Below, piece after piece: positions 61,580 through 64,000 of a DNA stretch of 64,000 bases. Numbering within the stretch: position 1 is the first letter of the stretch; the number at the start of each line of letters is the position of its first letter. The position numbers and the translations under genes were made by a program. The notes beneath the pieces were generated by a model, which was given only the letters and a program-made list of their open reading frames with translations, did no database searches and was not told where the DNA came from. Origin of the DNA: Candidatus Melainabacteria bacterium (lineage in GTDB: Bacteria > Cyanobacteriota > Vampirovibrionia > Obscuribacterales > Obscuribacteraceae); contig CP064963.1 in the NCBI GenBank assembly GCA_016699165.1, positions 1 to 64,000 of the forward strand, read 5' to 3'.

Positions 61580-62797
61580 TTATAAGCGTCCAAAAAGACT
61601 TTTCTTTTCTCTGTCTTTGTCCCGCTCCAGAGGCGGGTTTGGGGGTGAATTTTGATTGGAGTATGAATTCATTTGCGATTGAGTGCTAGCGCCGGTGGTG
61701 CCTAAACTTCCGATTAGTTGAGCCAGTTCGTTTTGACGACTGGTCTTGCCCATTGCTTCTGCTTCTGAAATTATATTTTGCTTTACTAGTCGAGCAAGCG
61801 ACTGTTCGAGCGTTTGCATTCCTTGTTTTGCACCCATTTGCATTGCCGAATATAATTGCTCAGTTTTAGCTTCACGAATTAAGTTGGCTACAGCTGGAGT
61901 ATTGATCAACACTTCGCAGGCAATGACTCTACCCTTGGTGACAGGACTGCCTCCTTGTGTTTCCTCGGTTCGTGGTATCAAAGTTTGAGAAACTATGGCA
62001 AGCAAACTTGTCGAAAGCATTACTCTGATTTGAGCCTGCTGATCGGATGGAAAGGCATCGATAATACGATCTAAGCTTTGAGCGGCTGAGCTTGTGTGCA
62101 CCGTACTAAATACCAGATGTCCTGTTTCAGACGCAGTGAGCGCCAGGTGAATAGTTTCGAGATCACGCATTTCACCCACTAAAATGACGTCTGGATCCTC
62201 ACGCAAAGCGGCTCTCAGTGCGTTTGTAAAAGATTTGGTATCAGTTCCAAGTTCGCGTTGTGAAATAACCGATTTTTTGTCTCGATGCAAAAATTCGATA
62301 GGATCTTCGACAGTCAAAATGTGTTGTGACTGATTCATATTTATATGATCAATCATGGACGCAAGCGAAGTCGATTTTCCAGATCCTGTGGGACCTGTGA
62401 CAAGCACTAGTCCGCGGGGTCTATTGGTTAGGTCTATACAGATTTCAGGCAGGCCTAAATCAAGTATGGCTGGAATTTGGGTGTTTATCACGCGAAAGGC
62501 AGCTGCTGTAGCTCCCCTATCTTTATATATGTTCGCTCTGAACCGACCAAGTCCTTCGATACCAAAACTGAAATCTAACTCGCAAGTTTCGGATAAATGT
62601 TTTTTCTGATCGTCACTCAAATATGGATAGACCAATTCTTCAACATCGCCTTTTTGTAATTCGGGTAAAGGTGTGCGAATGAGCGCACCGGACACACGAA
62701 TAATTGGTGGCTGTCCTGGTTTTAAATGTAAATCTGAAGCCCCGCGATCGAGCACCAGTTGTACAATTTCGGGCAATTCAATATCTTGAGGGCTCAT
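61580..62797 (-). CDS. pilT: Type IV pilus retraction ATPase PilT
   Basis: 405 residues. The N-terminal domain has LVLDRGASDLHLKPGQPPII and LDFSFGIEGLGRFRANIYKD. Walker A is LVTGPTGSGKSTSLASMIDH, the Asp box ILTVEDPIEFLHRDKKSVIS, Walker B REDPDVILVGEMRDLETIHL, the His box ASETGHLVFSTVHTSSAAQS, and VIACEVLINTPAVANLIREA. The canonical AIRNLIRE-type PilT motif is changed to AVANLIREAKTEQLYSAMQM. It drives pilus retraction for twitching motility and DNA uptake. The last 30 residues (about SYSNQNSPPNPPLERDKDRE) are an atypical tail whose DNA contains a small GC palindrome. It is eight bases downstream of pilB. Confidence 0.96.
   Translation of the reverse strand: MSPQDIELPEIVQLVLDRGASDLHLKPGQPPIIRVSGALIRTPLPELQKGDVEELVYPYLSDDQKKHLSETCELDFSFGIEGLGRFRANIYKDRGATAAAFRVINTQIPAILDLGLPEICIDLTNRPRGLVLVTGPTGSGKSTSLASMIDHINMNQSQHILTVEDPIEFLHRDKKSVISQRELGTDTKSFTNALRAALREDPDVILVGEMRDLETIHLALTASETGHLVFSTVHTSSAAQSLDRIIDAFPSDQQAQIRVMLSTSLLAIVSQTLIPRTEETQGGSPVTKGRVIACEVLINTPAVANLIREAKTEQLYSAMQMGAKQGMQTLEQSLARLVKQNIISEAEAMGKTSRQNELAQLIGSLGTTGASTQSQMNSYSNQNSPPNPPLERDKDREKKSLFGRL
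61621..61650. repeat. REP-like GC-rich palindrome inside the pilT tail
   Basis: CCCGCTCCAGAGGCGGG at 61621-61637 can fold as a short hairpin and is followed by GTTTGGGGGTG. It encodes the SPPNPPLERD-type peptide at the end of PilT. Short dispersed elements giving an N-S-P-P-N-P-P-L-E-R peptide are known from cyanobacterial genomes. Whether this one is repeated elsewhere cannot be seen here. Confidence 0.35.
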
Positions 62798-62804
62798 TTA
62801 AAAC

Positions 62805-64000
62805 TCACTTCTTTTTCTTCTTGCCGTTAATAGAATCGTAATTTGACTGAATATGGCTTGTATTGCCGTTTTTTGGCGCAAAACAATATGGACAATTAGT
62901 CCAGCTTCCCATCACTTCTGCATGACAGTTGTGACAAGATAATTCTTCTGATGCTTCAGCTGCAGTTAAACCGCATTTGGGACAAGAAGTCCAATCTTCT
63001 TTTTGCAATGTGCCGCAACGAAGACACGAGACTTTTAAATCGTGTTGACAGAAAGGACATTTTACAAAATCGTCTGTAATTGGATTTCGGCATTTGGTGC
63101 AAAGTTTGTCATCGCCCGAGTTATCTGCAAGCGTTACGCGCACCACTTCTTCGACCGTGGTTTTGCCTTGTGCCACTAATCTTATGCTGTAATCTTTTAA
63201 GGGAACCATGCCAGACTGTTTGGCAGCCAGACGAATCATGGCTGTGGGTGATCCTTTGCAAATTAGCTCGCGAATATCATCGTTTAAGCGCATTACTTCA
63301 AACACACCAATTCGGTTTTTATATCCGGTGCCATTACAGCTTTCGCATCCTTTTGATTGTCTGAAAACGGGCATGTTATTTTCATTCAATCGCATTTTGT
63401 AATAGGCGACGCTTGAGGCGGCAATATGTTCTTGCTCTTTGTCTAAAAGTCCTAAGTAGCGAAGAGTGGCTAATTCAGGTACATAATCTTGAGCGCAATC
63501 TTCGCAGATTGAGCGCAATAGTCGCTGAGCGATCACACCAATGGTAGCCGATGCCACCAAATATGGGTCCACTTCCATTTCGGATAATCTTGTTATTGCA
63601 CCAGGTGCGTCGTTTGTGTGAAGGGTAGTAAAAACTAAGTGACCAGTGAGAGCGGCTTCAACAGCTATTTTTGCCGTTTCTCTATCGCGCGTTTCTCCCA
63701 CAAGCATGATATCTGGATCCTGGCGCAAAAAGTGACGCAGAATCTTGGCAAAATCAAGTCCTTTTTCACGTAGAACCTGGACTTGGGTTATGCCGGCCAT
63801 TTCGTATTCAATTGGATCTTCGGCGGTACAGATATTTACTTCTGGCGTGTTGCGCTCAGCTAGCGCTGAATACAAGGTTGTCGTTTTTCCAGAACCGGTT
63901 GGTCCAGTTACAAAAATTATGCCGTAGGGCTTTTTGATCATCTCGCGAATCATTTCTAAAGTTTCTGATTCGGTTATTAATTTCTCCAGTCCAAGATTGG
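62805..64000 (-). CDS. pilB: Type IV pilus extension ATPase PilB, partial, with C-terminal zinc ribbons
   Basis: The frame is open to the end of the window, so the N-terminus is missing; the visible part starts LGLEKLITESETLEMIREMI. Walker A is IIFVTGPTGSGKTTTLYSAL, the Asp box NICTAEDPIEYEMAGITQVQ, Walker B LRQDPDIMLVGETRDRETAK and the His box ALTGHLVFTTLHTNDAPGAI. The PilB-specific zinc site has ICEDCAQDYVPEL and GCESCNGTGYKNRIGVFEVM. After the usual end of the family (TVEEVVRVTLADN) come about 95 more residues with four C-x2-C pairs (CTKC, CPFC, CLRC, CPKC) and then CHNC and CPYC, that is, three zinc-ribbon-like units, and a KKKKK end. PilB powers pilus extension. Confidence 0.95.
   Translation of the reverse strand, partial: NLGLEKLITESETLEMIREMIKKPYGIIFVTGPTGSGKTTTLYSALAERNTPEVNICTAEDPIEYEMAGITQVQVLREKGLDFAKILRHFLRQDPDIMLVGETRDRETAKIAVEAALTGHLVFTTLHTNDAPGAITRLSEMEVDPYLVASATIGVIAQRLLRSICEDCAQDYVPELATLRYLGLLDKEQEHIAASSVAYYKMRLNENNMPVFRQSKGCESCNGTGYKNRIGVFEVMRLNDDIRELICKGSPTAMIRLAAKQSGMVPLKDYSIRLVAQGKTTVEEVVRVTLADNSGDDKLCTKCRNPITDDFVKCPFCQHDLKVSCLRCGTLQKEDWTSCPKCGLTAAEASEELSCHNCHAEVMGSWTNCPYCFAPKNGNTSHIQSNYDSINGKKKKK

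Overview
The window looks like a chromosomal segment of a moderately AT-rich, pilus-bearing Gram-negative-type bacterium. The best guess (inference, not proven) is a non-photosynthetic relative of cyanobacteria (Melainabacteria/Vampirovibrionia, Obscuribacter-like). Points in favour are a cyanobacterial-type fusion of a sugar nucleotidyltransferase with a phosphomannomutase-like domain, a SigF-like sigma factor beside type IV pilus genes, a menaquinone gene of the futalosine route (mqnD), and many secreted, lineage-specific proteins. No photosynthesis gene is present.

Layout. 1-7.3 kb is a gene graveyard: recognisable but multiply frameshifted remnants of murE, of a COG2509-type FAD-dependent dehydrogenase, of two unknown genes and of a TPR protein. 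7.5-11.3 kb holds a large multidomain protein with a degenerate HExxH-like motif, a small partner gene, and a diverged tandem copy of the large protein's tail plus the partner, an arrangement typical of polymorphic toxin/immunity loci. 11.4-16.3 kb holds two paralogous membrane proteins, mqnD, an OmpR-type regulator and secreted proteins including a matrixin-like metalloprotease. 16.35-18.24 kb is a group II intron with its reverse transcriptase, sitting just after a terminator hairpin. 18.3-28.8 kb (minus) is a four-gene operon of secreted/membrane proteins sharing a VirB6/TrbL-like polytopic domain with large hydrophilic, repeat-rich extensions; it resembles the tandem extended VirB6 arrays of Rickettsiales and is the most unusual system here.

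29-34.3 kb holds an FKBP-type lipoprotein, a CbpA-type J protein, a TadE-like protein and the conserved rpmG-tRNA(Trp)-secE-nusG-rplK-rplA operon with a clear sigma-70 promoter. 34.4-37.8 kb is an oligopeptide ABC importer without its ATPases. 37.9-43.4 kb is a signalling operon (PAS histidine kinase, two receiver proteins, an Hpt-REC-REC-GGDEF protein) running into gpsA, a GT4 glycosyltransferase and the nucleotidyltransferase fusion. 48.4-53.2 kb holds two unknown proteins, then a biotinyl carrier protein, HMG-CoA lyase and enoyl-CoA hydratase (a leucine-degradation-like set) and mobA.

53.3-64 kb (minus) is a type IV pilus biogenesis cluster in the transcription order pilB-pilT-pilC, then a sigma factor, an ABC-2 exporter, the prepilin peptidase, a fused PilM-PilN, PilO and a PilP-like protein. 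Frameshifts are concentrated in the first 19 kb; the other 45 kb shows none, so either real decay or poorer sequence near a contig end must be considered for the left part.
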